From Lojkania enalia (taxonomy: Eukaryota; Ascomycota; Dothideomycetes; Pleosporales): a stretch of 64,000 bases of DNA. Below, piece after piece: positions 49,650 through 61,086 of the stretch. The position numbers were made by a program, and so were the translations under genes. The notes beneath the pieces were generated by a model, which worked only from the letters and a program-made list of their open reading frames with translations, did no database searches and was not told where the DNA came from. How positions within the stretch are numbered: position 1 is the stretch's first letter; each line of letters begins with the position of its first letter. Location: the NCBI GenBank assembly GCA_010094045.1, contig ML986738.1, positions 36,056-100,055 on the forward strand, given 5' to 3'.

Positions 49650-50358
49650 TTAAGTGTTGCGACGACGACTAGCACGGTTCCAGAACTCGAACTCTTCACT
49701 AGGATCCAAGAGACCTTCGGGGCAGTCATCATACGACATACTACCACGATTTCGGGATCTACGACCTCTGAACCTAGGACTGCTTATATTCGATATGAAG
49801 CCCGGAACACTTAGATCGCGACAACGTCGGGAATTTGGTAAATATCTTTCAGAACAGCTCACGAGGTGGAAGAGGCTCTCCATCTCCAAAAGTTGGGTGA
49901 CGACGACGACGAGACATCGACGGACTGGCCAAAGGCGGAGGAGCCAGTGGATCGTGTGGCGCGTATGGATTACGACCACCCCACAGGCTACTGCCAAAGG
50001 GACGGTCTCCTCCAAAAGCTGGACCTCCACCTAAAGCACCGTGAGAGGCTCGGCGAGGTTGCACAGGCTTGTTCCAGTCGGTCACGAATTAGTCAGGGGG
50101 ACGACCACCGGGCAATGGACGGCAAGGAATAGTGAAGCCCTCCTGCTCGTTGCGATGTCCATGGTGGCGACGACGACAGCGACGGCGAGGCTCATCCATT
50201 GGCATCGGATCCATAGAAGGATCCATGTCACCTATTAGTTCTACACCACCCATTGTCGAGCGACGTAGAAGTCCGGACGGGAAATGGCAGTGTCGGCGTC
50301 GAGAGGAGAAGGGGTTGAAGCGGCTCCACCTTGTATTTTGCTGAGAAAAGCGTATCAA
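49650..50358 (-). pseudogene. Broken Gly/Pro/Arg-rich reading frame
   Basis: On the minus strand a frame from about 50358 reads through MGGVELIGDMDPSMDPMP and Arg/His-rich text to PLPGGRPPD, meets a TAA at about 50087, continues in the same frame with TDWNKPVQPRRASHGALGGG and GRNPYAPHDPLAPPPLASPS, then shifts frame near 49849 into YLPNSRRCRDLSVPGF and ends at 49650. The low-complexity, charged character is coherent across the breaks, suggesting a decayed gene, but I recognise no family. An unseen intron could remove the TAA. Confidence 0.35.
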
Positions 50359-51098
50359 AGTGCGATTTGGTGTAAGATAACACTAAAAATCAATAAGTTC
50401 AACCTAAAATTAAATACCAGCGATATAACTAGTCAATCTTAGGATATGGATACTGTTCAGACATTCCCATTTTCCCCGTTTATTGATTGGTTAACTTAGT
50501 CGAACGAAACGAATAGTTTTGCGATAGTAGAAACTCTGGGTGGCACTTCATCCTACCCAGGAATAGTGCATTCTTGTCTGCCTTAATTACTTTACGTATG
50601 TGTATAGCAGTAAAGGACTACAGCAGCTTATGAAAGGCGGAGAGAACGTCGGGTATCTAGCTGCTACTACTACAATACTTCTTCTAATATACTACTTAAA
50701 CGCGACACAAGATACGTTGCTAGGGGAGAACATGCACGCGCGCTCTAGGAAGTGAAAAGGGGAGAGGACGCGCGATATAGAAAGGGGCGAAGATGGGTGG
50801 TAGAAGGCTGGAGATGCTAGCGAGAGCGGTGAGGGACGGAAGAGCTAGGCGAGCCTAGGAAAGAGACCCCTGTTGAGTGTGATTTCGAAGTAGACTCGAT
50901 TTAATCATAGGTCTTAGGACTCCAGGATTTCCGGGAAGTCAAGGACGGGTAATGCAGCTGGTAAGGCCGCTCATAATTTGCCCCCATATGTTAATGAACA
51001 ATAGAAAGGAAGAACTTGTTTTTATTGATATCTAAGGAGAGACGATGAGACTATACGCTCGATGAGGGCCTAGATGATAGGACAGGCTTGTTGTGGAG
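50359..51098. other. Intergenic; no gene supported
   Basis: There is purine-rich, moderately repetitive text around 50740-50880. I found no terminal repeats or domain. Confidence 0.5.
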
Positions 51099-53004
51099 CT
51101 AAGTAAGCTTCAAGGTCTCGAGATCAATCTCTTCCTTTCGTCGCCTATACAGTAATTTGTTGGCTGGATTTACATTCTGGAAAAAGGCAGCAACCATGAA
51201 CTCCAAACTAGCTCCAGGCGCTAGTTTCCAATCGTACTTCAACAGAAGGTGGCACAAGGCTATCTTTATTTCATCAGCCGCGAGAAACCGACCGGGACAT
51301 GCGTAAACGCCGTGACCGAATTCAAGATGTTCGGGGCTTGTCGAAACTAGCTGGGCTTTAATCGCATTGGCAGGGTCTTCTCGCATGCGCATGAAGCGAT
51401 ACATGTCGTACTTCTCTGGCTGAGCGTGGATATTTGAATCAAGCATGTTGAACGCGTCTACACCGATTCGTTGACCTTTGCGTATAGTAAGGCCTCCTGA
51501 AATGGTTATATCCTTAAGCGCAATTCGTCTCATCGCGACTAGAATTTTTGTGTCAGTGTGGACGATAAACTTCACCTTCAATAATACAACTTACGCATAT
51601 TGATAGGTTTCCACCGTTGTGCCTCTTTAATAGCGCTGTCTAGTAGCTTCATGTTGAAGAGGGCATTTCTCTTCCATCCTTCAGTCGACAGCACCCTGAT
51701 CATTTCCTCTCGCAAAGGCGTAATCAATACGGGATCATTGGCCAGATGGAGCAAAGTTTGGACCAACAGATCTGTCGTTGTATGCATGGCAGCAGCGGCA
51801 AAGCCTAGCTGTGCAAGAGCGGCGTCGTAGGGCTCATCGCCGCGTTCCTGCTCTGCCCATTCGATCACATCAGTGAACGTTGGAATAGGCTTGTTTTCAG
51901 CTTGTGCCTGGATCTTTAGTAGGCGGCGTTTTTCAACGACCGGGTTGATGATTTCGCGAGCCTTCCGAAGGTCGTTGCGTACGTGTTTGCAATCATCGGA
52001 GAACCAGCTAAAAGGCAATCTGAGAGGGCCAGGGAGGAGGTTCAGCTTGATAGCTGCGCCCCCACTGTGATTGGTGTAATCTATGGCCGTCTTTAGCCAC
52101 TCTTCATCGCGGCATAATTCTTCCCCGAGGAAGACGCGGGAAGACAGACGAGCAACGAGATTGACGCTGGTCTCTCTGATGCATATTTCGTGCCAATCTG
52201 CCGAGTTTAGTTGTTGAATGATAATCCGGCATGTTCAACGATCGGTCCACATACCGGGAGGATTTCCAAATAATAAATCAATAGCAAAATACGCCTCGGA
52301 GGGGATATGCGCTGCAACGGTATCTATGGGGTCCTCGTTACTTCTTTGGCTTAAAATATTATCCTTATTGAGCAGTGTTCATGCTCCTCAGCATCTTAGA
52401 CAGGCCAGCCAGATTCTCTAAAACAGTCTAGAGCGTTCTAGGAGAATATAGCTCAAGGCCAATGAGGGTGTAACTTACTAAGGTGCTTGTTGAGGTGCTT
52501 ATGAACAATGCGATGTAAGTATCTGGCGACAGCACCAACCGGTTCAAATCCAGGAAGATGACTATGGAAGTCCTAAATTCATAGTCAACCCCTGCACTTC
52601 TGAGATATTCTACGTATTGTAACGGTTACCTTTGCAAGCAGGGTTCGAAGATCAAGACTCTCCTCGTTCCGGATGATCGAAGCGAAGCTAGGCGGTAGCA
52701 CGGTTACTTCTCCCATGTGTGTGATCATTCTGAACGGCTTGTCTCCAAAGTAACTCCTGCCTTCTGAAAGGATTTTCAAGCCATTCTTTACAAAACTGAT
52801 TTGCTCAACTACTTCGGGCTGAAACCATTTCGGAGCGTTGACTAAGGGGAGAGCACTTCTGTTACTTAGGGACCTTGAGATGTAGAAGATCAAGACGCAG
52901 AGAATTGAGGTGCTGATCCAGAGCGGGATTTGAACAGTTGCTAGTTGAACAGAAGTGGTGCTCAGCCATGAGCTTGGCGGTGGTATCGTCACAGGAGAAT
53001 GCAT
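51099..53004 (-). CDS. Cytochrome P450 monooxygenase
   Basis: Clear exons on the minus strand: 53004-52630 (N-terminal anchor IPLWISTSILCVLIFYI), 52572-52479 (DFHSHLPGFEPVGAV), 52197-51595 and 51538-51099. The third clear exon carries RETSVNLVARLSSRVFLGEE, the I-helix LGFAAAAMHTTTDLL and the K-helix KEAQRW. The last begins LAMRRIALKDITISGGL and has the heme loop FGHGVYACPGR. The stretch 52417-52255 must also contribute, but read as one exon it hits TAA. A 52-base intron at 52350-52401 would restore frame, leaving a 16-base exon and a total near 540 residues. The enzyme is probably ER-anchored and tailors the cluster product. If that intron is not real, the gene is frameshifted. Confidence 0.82.
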
Positions 53005-53923
53005 TGAGAGCTAACGATGTGAACAAAGCAAGGGACTGGATGGATAGAGACAGATCTTGGACGAAATTACACTTCTTAATCTATGTTGTACGATCCTACG
53101 GGCGCAGCTTGTCAATACTTCTTAGAAGCATCAGCTAATTGGCAGGCTCTTATTGGTTGTAGACTGTGAGAGGTTTTGAGAAGTATTTAGCGGATCGTCT
53201 CATTTACGAGATAAGTGTCATGCTGAATAGCTTGGCAACGATTAGATGCGCATATTCTCTACCAAGACCGAAGCAATTCTATCACCGCTGCCGCAATTGG
53301 CGAACAATCCATGCTTGGTTAAAATAAAATTTTATATCTCATGTAGACCTTTCCTATTATGTGTTCGTGCTGACACGGGTGATCCTACAGATGCGGATAT
53401 TCCTGGCGCTGCGGGGCTCCAGCCCATGCTAATGTAAGTCGTATTACACCATGAGTCAGTTCACAGGACCTTAGCTCGCGCTGACACGAGTGATCCCACG
53501 GGTTGCTGCATGCATACTGCGACGAGTGGGCTGAGTTAACCCACAGAACCTCATTAAGAAGGAGGCTACCATGAGTACGAGTAATAGCTTACTTCTCATG
53601 GCGTGGACTTCGTTGCCTAGTTTAGGATGTAAGCTAGACGCTCGGGTTTCCATCCACCTAGGGGTGTTACGAGGGTCAGGCTCATTTAGTAGGTTACCGT
53701 AATAACTCTGTTAATACTCCACTGGGCTAGATTTACACAGAAGATGGCCGCGAGTGGGGTGTTTGTGTATGTAGACGACAAGATATCACATGAGGGATGT
53801 GCCTGATAACGGTAGTGATATTCTGTGAAACGAGGTTGAACTAACTAGTCAATCTGGCATTCAATTTTGTCAACGACTAACTATGAAAGGAATTTGTGAT
53901 CATTATATATTAACTGGTTCTTA
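53005..53923. other. Intergenic; short direct repeat
   Basis: No gene is seen. A 20-base word, GCTGACACGRGTGATCCYAC, occurs at 53369-53388 and again at 53481-53500 with two differences, 112 bp apart. Confidence 0.45.
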
Positions 53924-53998
53924 GCGAATCTGTTAATTTGTTGGATAGATTCGCGGATTCGTCCTTAGCGAATTTATCAATCTCTTAGACAAATTCGC
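53924..53998. repeat. Two tandem hairpins with compensating arms
   Basis: GCGAATCT...AGATTCGC at 53924-53954 and GCGAATTT...AAATTCGC at 53968-53998 are each 31 bases with 8-base arms, 44 bases apart. Where the left arm has C in one and T in the other, the right arm has G and A, so pairing is kept. The surrounding unit (CTTAGCGAATY) also repeats. Confidence 0.7.
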
Positions 53999-54119
53999 AG
54001 ATTTATCACGTAACCTAGGCCTACATAGCTATGTTATAGTAGGCTTCTTCCCCGAGGTCATCCATTCCTTGTTGCTACCAATCCCCTTCGTCGTCGCCGC
54101 TAAACGTGATAGAGTCGAA

Positions 54120-54960
54120 GGTTAGTTTATCTATAATAAGGAGTTTCTAGTACATTATATATAATAGACGAAGTCTCTATATATAAATATATATTATAGT
54201 TAATAAAATTATAATTAGAACTATCTATAAATAAACTTTAAAAATTAATTATCTATTAATCAATTAATATATATTATAAAATATTTAGATTTCATTAATA
54301 TTAGCTAATTTTTATATTATAAGATTAGATAATAGTTAATAAACTAATTAAAGAAATATACTAAGTCTAATAGATTATAGTATATTAAAAGATAAACTAC
54401 TAATAATATATTTATATAAGAAATACTAATTTATACTATAAATTAATATAAATAGAATATTATATATTAGTAGTCTATTAGTCTAATTAGAACTAATAGA
54501 TTCTAACTATTTCTCGAACCTAATTATTGTAAATATAAAATACTAAGAGGTATTATATATATAGTAAAAGCTTAATCTAATTATAGCTATATTATAATAT
54601 AATAGATATTATACTAGAGAAATTTTCTTCTATATCTAGCTAGAAGGTAGTAAATCGATAATAGTATTTATTATAAAACTACTAATTAGATAGTATAATT
54701 TATAAATAAGTTACCTATCTAAATAAATTATATACTTTATTAACTATATTTATATTTAAAATATATATAATAATAATACTAATAGATATAAATATATTAT
54801 CTAATATAAAAACTTTAATATTATTAAATAGTTTAAATACCGAATACTAGATAAATAACTAGCTAAGAAATATACTAAGATTATAACCCTAAATACCTAG
54901 GAATACAAGGAGCAAGAGAATAAGACCGCCTTAAAGCGGGGTACTCTAAGGGGCTAAAGC
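54120..54960. repeat. AT-rich block inside the gene island
   Basis: About 840 bp of strongly TA-rich sequence with the look of the RIP-degraded flanks. No coding remnant or terminal repeats were identified, so the element type is unknown. It separates the P450 from the acyltransferase gene. Confidence 0.6.
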
Positions 54961-55297
54961 CCTATTAATAGACCTCGGCTATGCCGTCGGTAGATAGTTG
55001 TTCCGTTCTACTCGGGCCTAGAAGAAAACTCGCTATCCAGCCCCTAGAGGACCTTATTGAATTCATCACTATTTACCCTGCACCTTGGTTTAATCTACGC
55101 ACCCTTACAACATCTATTTCTACTAGATTATCACCTAGGCTTACTACGTTGTTAGATAGCTAGGCTATACCAGCGTAACAATTATTAGCTAGCCTAGGGG
55201 TGCGCATCTTAGGGGCGAGGCGATATTCAACCGACGTAATATATTAAATATCTTTAAGGATCCTTTGCCCAAGGACATCTAACAGTTCACACGAGTT
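54961..55297. other. Intergenic, 5' flank of the acyltransferase gene
   Basis: Balanced base composition returns here. A 60-residue frame at 54981-55163 has no recognisable feature. This stretch should carry the acyltransferase promoter. Confidence 0.45.
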
Positions 55298-56765
55298 ATG
55301 GATAACGTACATCAGCTCCAGAAGCTACGGCCACTAGGTTTGTAGCATTCAATGCGTAAAATACACCGTATACCACAGCTAAGCAACCACAGGGAGGTCC
55401 GAGCAGCTTTCAGCAGTCTCCCACGAACTAGGCTTTTTCCAAAATGTGGGAATGTCCGCACATTACTGCCTTTCCAAACCTTCTGCTGCACCCGATCTAC
55501 GACACATCATTCATGCTGCCTTGGCGCATGTAATTCGCAAACATGACATCTTGTCAGCCATTCCCGTGAACGAAGACTCCCCAGATGCTTACTTTGCCCG
55601 TCTTCCCTCCATCGATCTCACGCGTTGCGTTTCCTTCATCACTCGGACTCAGCCCATGGTACAATGCGAAGAAGACTATGAGCTCGATAGATTTCTACAA
55701 GACGAGCACAATACCAGCTTTAAGTCCAGTTATGGCACCCTGCCTTTCTGGCGCTTGGTTATCCTACAAGATGTTGGGGCTGCGTTCAGCTTCACTGCCT
55801 CATTCATTTTCTACCACGGCATCGGCGATGGGGCTGCAGGACTGATCTTCCACAAATCTTTCCGGACCGCACTTGATACCGTTTCTTCATCTGCGTCCCT
55901 GGCAGATGGCAGCACACAGATAGAGGTCTCAACTGAAATCCAGCTTCTTCCGCCTCTGGAGCAGCTACATCCATTGCCGATTAATGGAAATCCCGCAAAT
56001 TTCCGAACCGAGGGGCTCCAAGAATGGACAGGAAACCCGATTCAACTACCCTGCACATCTCGCTATCGGTCGCTATACCTCTCGTCAGCTTCGTCTGCAA
56101 ACTTTGCACGGATATGTAAAGAGAACAGTCTAACATTGACGTCTGGACTGCACGCCATCATGGCTGGGGCTCTATTCGATGTTCTCCCTTCTACCGTTGA
56201 GGCACTTACTGGTATTATACCGATTAATCTAAGACCATGGCTTGATTTACCTAGAGATGTTGCGAATGATGCTATTGGAACTTTCATCGACGCAATAAAG
56301 GTTCAAATACGTCGCTCTGATTACGATCTCAACGATCAAACCACGATGCGTGGGCTACCTGCGGCTCGTCACACTTCGAAAGAGATCAAAACATATCTCA
56401 CAGACAATCTATCTCCTTCAGGAGAGCCTTTTACGTCTGTAGCCTTCTTCAAGGCCATTCCAGACGTTGCTTTCGCGTTCAAGTCTATGGTCGGTACGAA
56501 TCGTGACGCAGCCTTCGAAGTATCAAATATAGGACGATTCACAGACTATGGACAGACCGAATCCGATTTCCAGTGGCATGTCGGAAGGATGACTTTTAGT
56601 CGGAGCTCGGTGGTTTTCGGAGCTGCTGTAACGACAAGCGTTGTTTCGGGTGGAGATGGGGCATTGACAATCAGTTTTAGCTGGCAACAAGGTGTTGTGG
56701 AGGACAGCTTCGTAGAACTTGTTGTTGGAAGGGTTAAGGACTACTTTAAGTCTGACAGGTCCTGA
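55298..56765 (+). CDS. Alcohol acetyltransferase-like acyltransferase (AATase family)
   Basis: Two exons, 55298-55337 and 55393-56765, joined by a 55-bp GT-AG intron, give 470 residues. The small first exon supplies MDNVHQLQKLRPLG and the second continues RSEQLSAVSHELGFFQNVGM, the expected N-terminus of the family; without it the frame has no ATG until GMSAHYCL. HGIGDG at 155-160 is the HxxxDG catalytic motif after FIFY. GIIPINLRPWLDLP and VSNIGRF near the C-terminus resemble the conserved C-terminal half. It should transfer an acyl group from CoA to a hydroxyl in the cytosol. Near a CrmA-type synthase, acylation of a sugar alcohol or of the isocyanide acid ester is a reasonable inference. 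It lies beyond an AT-rich block, so membership of the cluster is likely but not proven. Confidence 0.85.
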
Positions 56766-57252
56766 CTGAATAGCTGCCAGCATGGAGAAAGCATTCAAGT
56801 GGAATTTTCGTAATAAACTAACACTGAAGCCACGGCACTCAGGACTTGTAGTCAGCTAGCTAGTTTCTCAAAAATCGCCACAACCGGAGCCAGACATGAA
56901 TTGAAAGGTCACACTAGCAATTTTATGTACTGTCAATCCTAAACTCCGGGTCTGGACTCTGTATGAATTCTTAATACTTTCAAGCGGAAACAAGACCGGA
57001 TCACTCTCCTGTCGAGGCTCCTCTGAAAGTGCTAGCTATACTTGAGTACATTTACTGCATAGTGATCCTAGGGTGGTATCAATCTGCTTGTGATCTATCC
57101 TAGGTTTGACATATTGCCTTCAGCAATTGACTTTGATAATTACACTTTATCAGCTGGCAGGCCATTGCGAAGCTTTCAGCACTGAGCGGTTATTGGCAAG
57201 GTTTGCATCGCTATGGATCGAGCGACTGCTGCCGTCCGTCTTTGGTGAGCTC
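56766..57252. other. Intergenic; no gene supported
   Basis: This is the 3' flank of the acyltransferase gene. No domain is seen. Confidence 0.5.
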
Positions 57253-57457
57253 TGTGGTGAGAGGCGAATCTTGTCTCAGGGAGGGAGATGAGGAGCTGAA
57301 CTGGTTGATTGAAGATGGCCAGCGGGCCATATTTATGTACATGAAAAAGGGGTATATCAGCTGATATCCAGCGTGATATCCGGCGTGATATCGACCGTGA
57401 TATCGTACGTCGATATCTGATACAGCTCGGCAGACTAGCCAAAAAATCCCCATGACA
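57253..57457 (+). repeat. Solo LTR with 5-bp target duplication
   Basis: 205 bp, TGTGGTGAGAGG to CCCCATGACA, flanked by AGCTC on both sides (57248-57252, 57458-57462). It is the near-identical partner of 28623-28826 in the same orientation; most of the few differences are C/T or G/A. Confidence 0.88.
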
Positions 57458-58260
57458 AGCTCAATATGCACTGGCTCTTCGTTGTTTGGGTCTTGCGAGC
57501 AGGAAACTAACTTGAAGCTGAATGGTGAGTGCTTTGTAAGTTGTATTGATACAGGACCCGACTGACTTCAGGGGTGATGAGGCAAGCTTGACTACAGTTA
57601 CTTGAGTCGCTTCTAGAGATTATAGCGCGGTACGCCAATGTAAACTACTGGAGCAGCAAGTCCACATGCATCTGCAATCATGCGGACACGTCTTGCTCCG
57701 ACCGCGCATATGTTGCTTTCGCCGTCAAGCTGCGTTCGCTACGTCTATGGCCAATTATACCCCAATCAGACAACATTGAAGAGATTCTATCGAAGCTACG
57801 TGAGTGTATCTATGGTATTAAGACGACTCTTTACTCCAGCGACCATATGGCTTGCGTAAACCTATCGAGTAGTTCAAACTCGAGGTACTAACGCTACCGT
57901 ACAACAACATCAAGGACAACTTCGAGCACTTTTGCACTGCGACTCTTAGGAATGGCATGACGCTCTCCGCTTATGAGTTCATAACTGTACCAAGCCGATT
58001 TCGCACCCCAAGATTTTAGGCTCACATCACTCGTTTGAAAACGCAAACGATTTGCCTTAATGGATCGACACGGTGCATTTGATCTATTCACTTTTCGTGA
58101 GGAATTGTCGAATGATGAAGATGAAGACTACGAGCTGCCTTCTGAGTCAGAATCTGAGCCAAAGGAGGAATACGTAATGCACAGTCGTACAATCGCACTA
58201 GATGAACTCACTGGTTTGTAGCCAGCGAGAAAGCGAGCCAAGTACTATCCGCAAGGAAAG
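57458..58260. other. Possible gene relic, unrecognised
   Basis: A frame from about 57594 to 57887 on the plus strand (including FAVKLRSLRLWPIIPQSDNI) and an acidic 53-residue frame from ATG 58061 (including SNDEDEDYELPSESESEP) stand out, but I recognise neither and they are not joined by an obvious intron. No function is proposed. Confidence 0.25.
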
Positions 58261-58488
58261 TGTAATGGGGATTTTGGAAAGTCTCCCAAGTACGATTGCC
58301 TGCTACTACACGGCAAGTTATCCGGTTGCAGGCTGTATCGGATGCCGTCGCACGATATAAATTCACGCCGGATATCAGCTGATATATCCCTTTTCTGTGT
58401 ATATAAATATGGCCTGCTGGTCATCCTTAATCAAAGCAATTCAGTTCCTCATATCCCTTCCTGAGACAAGATTCCACTCTCACCACAG
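58261..58488 (-). repeat. Divergent solo LTR, inverted, with target duplication
   Basis: Read on the minus strand it starts TGTGGTGAGAGTGGAATC and ends CCCCATTACA. GAAAG flanks both sides (58256-58260 and 58489-58493). It is 228 bp, related to but clearly more diverged than the other two copies, and has lost most of the GATATC array. Confidence 0.85.
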
Positions 58489-59460
58489 AAAGAGTAGGGC
58501 TGGAGAAGACGTGGATAACTGGTCATGAGGTGAGAGTGCATGTATCTGAGGGAATTTTTTTTCTTCGATGCTCAACAATGTCAAAAGCATCCACTCGAGC
58601 TGTAAGACTGTCATATCTACTTGTAGCGTTCATGTGGCATTTACCGATTACAATGTTCGGGGTATGCACTTTCCGCTCCGATTGGTCGTTCGTGTGCCCT
58701 AATTTGAAATAATGATGGAAAAAAGTTGCATGAAGTGTATGGTTTCTTCACTCTACGTCTTAGTCATGTAGAGACTGATGCAAATTCTCGCGAGATGATT
58801 GCATGTCGAACGGAAAACGTTTCGAAGTGAAAATTACCAGTGCGCTTTGCATATACCGAACAGAATCGCAAATTGAAGGCAAGAGGTAAGAGGGCGGATT
58901 CGTGCAGCTCGGACACTATTGCAACAGATCTTCGACCAAGATATCCATGTAGATCAAATCAGTCTCAACTGTAGGCATGCTTCTCTGAAAATTGAGTGCA
59001 ATCTCTTTGACTACAACGAGATTTCCGCATCCTAAGTCAACCTTCTTTAATGCAGTTAAAAGAATGTCAGCGTATGATGAAATAAGCACTACTTGGGTTT
59101 ACTACACATTGCGCATACAAGAAGGAGATATGATAAGCGTTGCGGACGTCCGTTCATGAGCGATATTTCTACCGCGATAGAAACGTTGTCAGATGGGTTC
59201 ACGACACTAATTCGGCAAGGCGCATGAAAGTTACAGGCCATACCATGCACATTACAAATACGATTCATAATATTTGGATTATACCGGTCTATGCAATACA
59301 TGTTCAAAAAATGGCCGATCCAAGCAGGGTTGTCAACGATATAACGATAGAAACGATACGATTATCGGTTTTTTATCGGTATTTTATCTTATTGATCGTA
59401 TATTATCGTTTATCGTATCCTTTACCGCAGACGGTTAGGCTCGCTACCTGTAAACTCTCT
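58489..59460. other. Intergenic; no gene supported
   Basis: No domain-bearing frame. Near 59340-59420 the words ATCGTAT, CGATACGA and TTATCG recur in a short AT-rich run at the island edge. Confidence 0.45.
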
Positions 59461-60545
59461 TAATAGTTTGCATCTGTATAAACACTATAATTTTATTAGT
59501 TATCGTACGATTGCATTTTTAAATTTACTATATTATATCTAATTAATTAGTTTATAATATAAATATAGTATATATAAATATAGTACGTTTATAGGTAGCC
59601 TCAGCTATATTATTATATTATAAGTTATCTATCTATTAAATATTTAAGACTCTCTCTATTTCTTTATACTACTAATTTATTTTTTCTATACTTACTCTTA
59701 TACGATATTAATATAAGCTTTAATAATCCTTCCTTTACTAATACTACTTTTCAGCCTTATAGTAATTATTATAAAGCTACTTATATAACTTTTATTAACT
59801 AAACTAACTAGATTCTCTATACTAATCTAGTCTAGACTATTAGATCTACTATTATTAGATTTAGTAGTTTAACTACTAGTTAAACTAATTTTCTAAACCC
59901 TATTACGTATAAAAAGATTTTAATCTTCTATTTACTTATTATAGCTTATTTAAGTAAGATCTTTTATTTTATAGTAAGAAATTAATAGTCTAAATCCTAT
60001 AATATATTTAATCTAACTATTAAAAAAGGTTCTAAAATTATTAGACTTACTAACTTTCTAATTTATATTTAAAGTCTTTCTCTATATAATTTAGCTAATA
60101 CCTCTATTATAGTATAATATAACTAAATTAATATTACTACTTTCTTATTTTAGTACTAATCCTATATTAAGAGCCTTCTTATCTATTCTTATAGTACCCT
60201 AAATATCTAGCTATATAATTATTATACTACTACCTACAATTATATAGGAGAATTTACTATATATACTAGATATATCTCTTTTAATAGCTAGTTTAGTAGT
60301 ATATATTCTAATTATATCTATACTAACTATATTTTTTAATATACTATTTATAATAATAATAACTCTAAGCTAATATATAATAAATATATTAGATATTATA
60401 GTTATACTTATTTAGTATCTCTAAAAGATAATAGTAGTAAAGGTAGTAGATTTCTTAGTAGAGTTCTTAGTAGTAGTTAATATTAAATTTAAAGTTAGAC
60501 TAAATATATTTTTTATAATTTAAATATATATAATATATAGTATAA
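59461..60545. repeat. RIP-like AT-rich repeat, unclassified
   Basis: TA-rich and stop-riddled on both strands. I could not read a transposase or polymerase in it. Confidence 0.5.
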
Positions 60546-61086
60546 GTAAGCTAATTATCTAAGCGAGTTAATTATAATACTAAGACTATACTAAAATCGT
60601 AACTATTTTTTGCAAAATATTATACTTTCTTATATTCTATTATACTATATAGTATAGTAGCCTATTCTTTTATATCTATAGTATTATTTTTATACGTCTA
60701 TAAGTTATACCTAGCCTTACTATACTACCTATAGCGCCTTTAAATCAGCTGGTCTCTATTAATACGCGCCTTCTTTCTACTCTTCTTCCTATTAGTATAA
60801 GTGTTAAACTCTTTTAGAGTAGTTAATTAAGTACCTTCTTTAATTATTAGGTTACCTTTCTTCTATATATACTTTCTTTTATATAATTAATATTATATAG
60901 CAGCCTTATTAGCTGTTTAAAGCTTAATAACCTAAGTATATAATAGTATATTTTTATATATTATATATATAGCACCTTTTATAAACTATTTAAACGCCTC
61001 TACTATTAAAGTAGATAAGTTATTTAGGTACTTTTAAACTTTTAATTAAACGTACATAGATTAAGACTTAAATTTAATAGGATTAC
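60546..61086 (-). mobile_element. pogo-type fragment interrupted by gypsy
   Basis: It matches 16409-16948 with scattered transitions, from the inverted end (AGCTAATTATCTAAGCGAG) to GGATTACT, where the gypsy LTR begins. Only this end of the transposon is in the window. Confidence 0.75.

Noticed and set aside
53369..53500. 20-base word repeated twice 112 bp apart
   Set aside because: Only two copies with two differences and no symmetry or context; noted but not interpreted.
53752..53803. VYVDD word resembling a reverse transcriptase active site
   Set aside because: No other polymerase motif lies around it and the frame closes shortly after; chance match.
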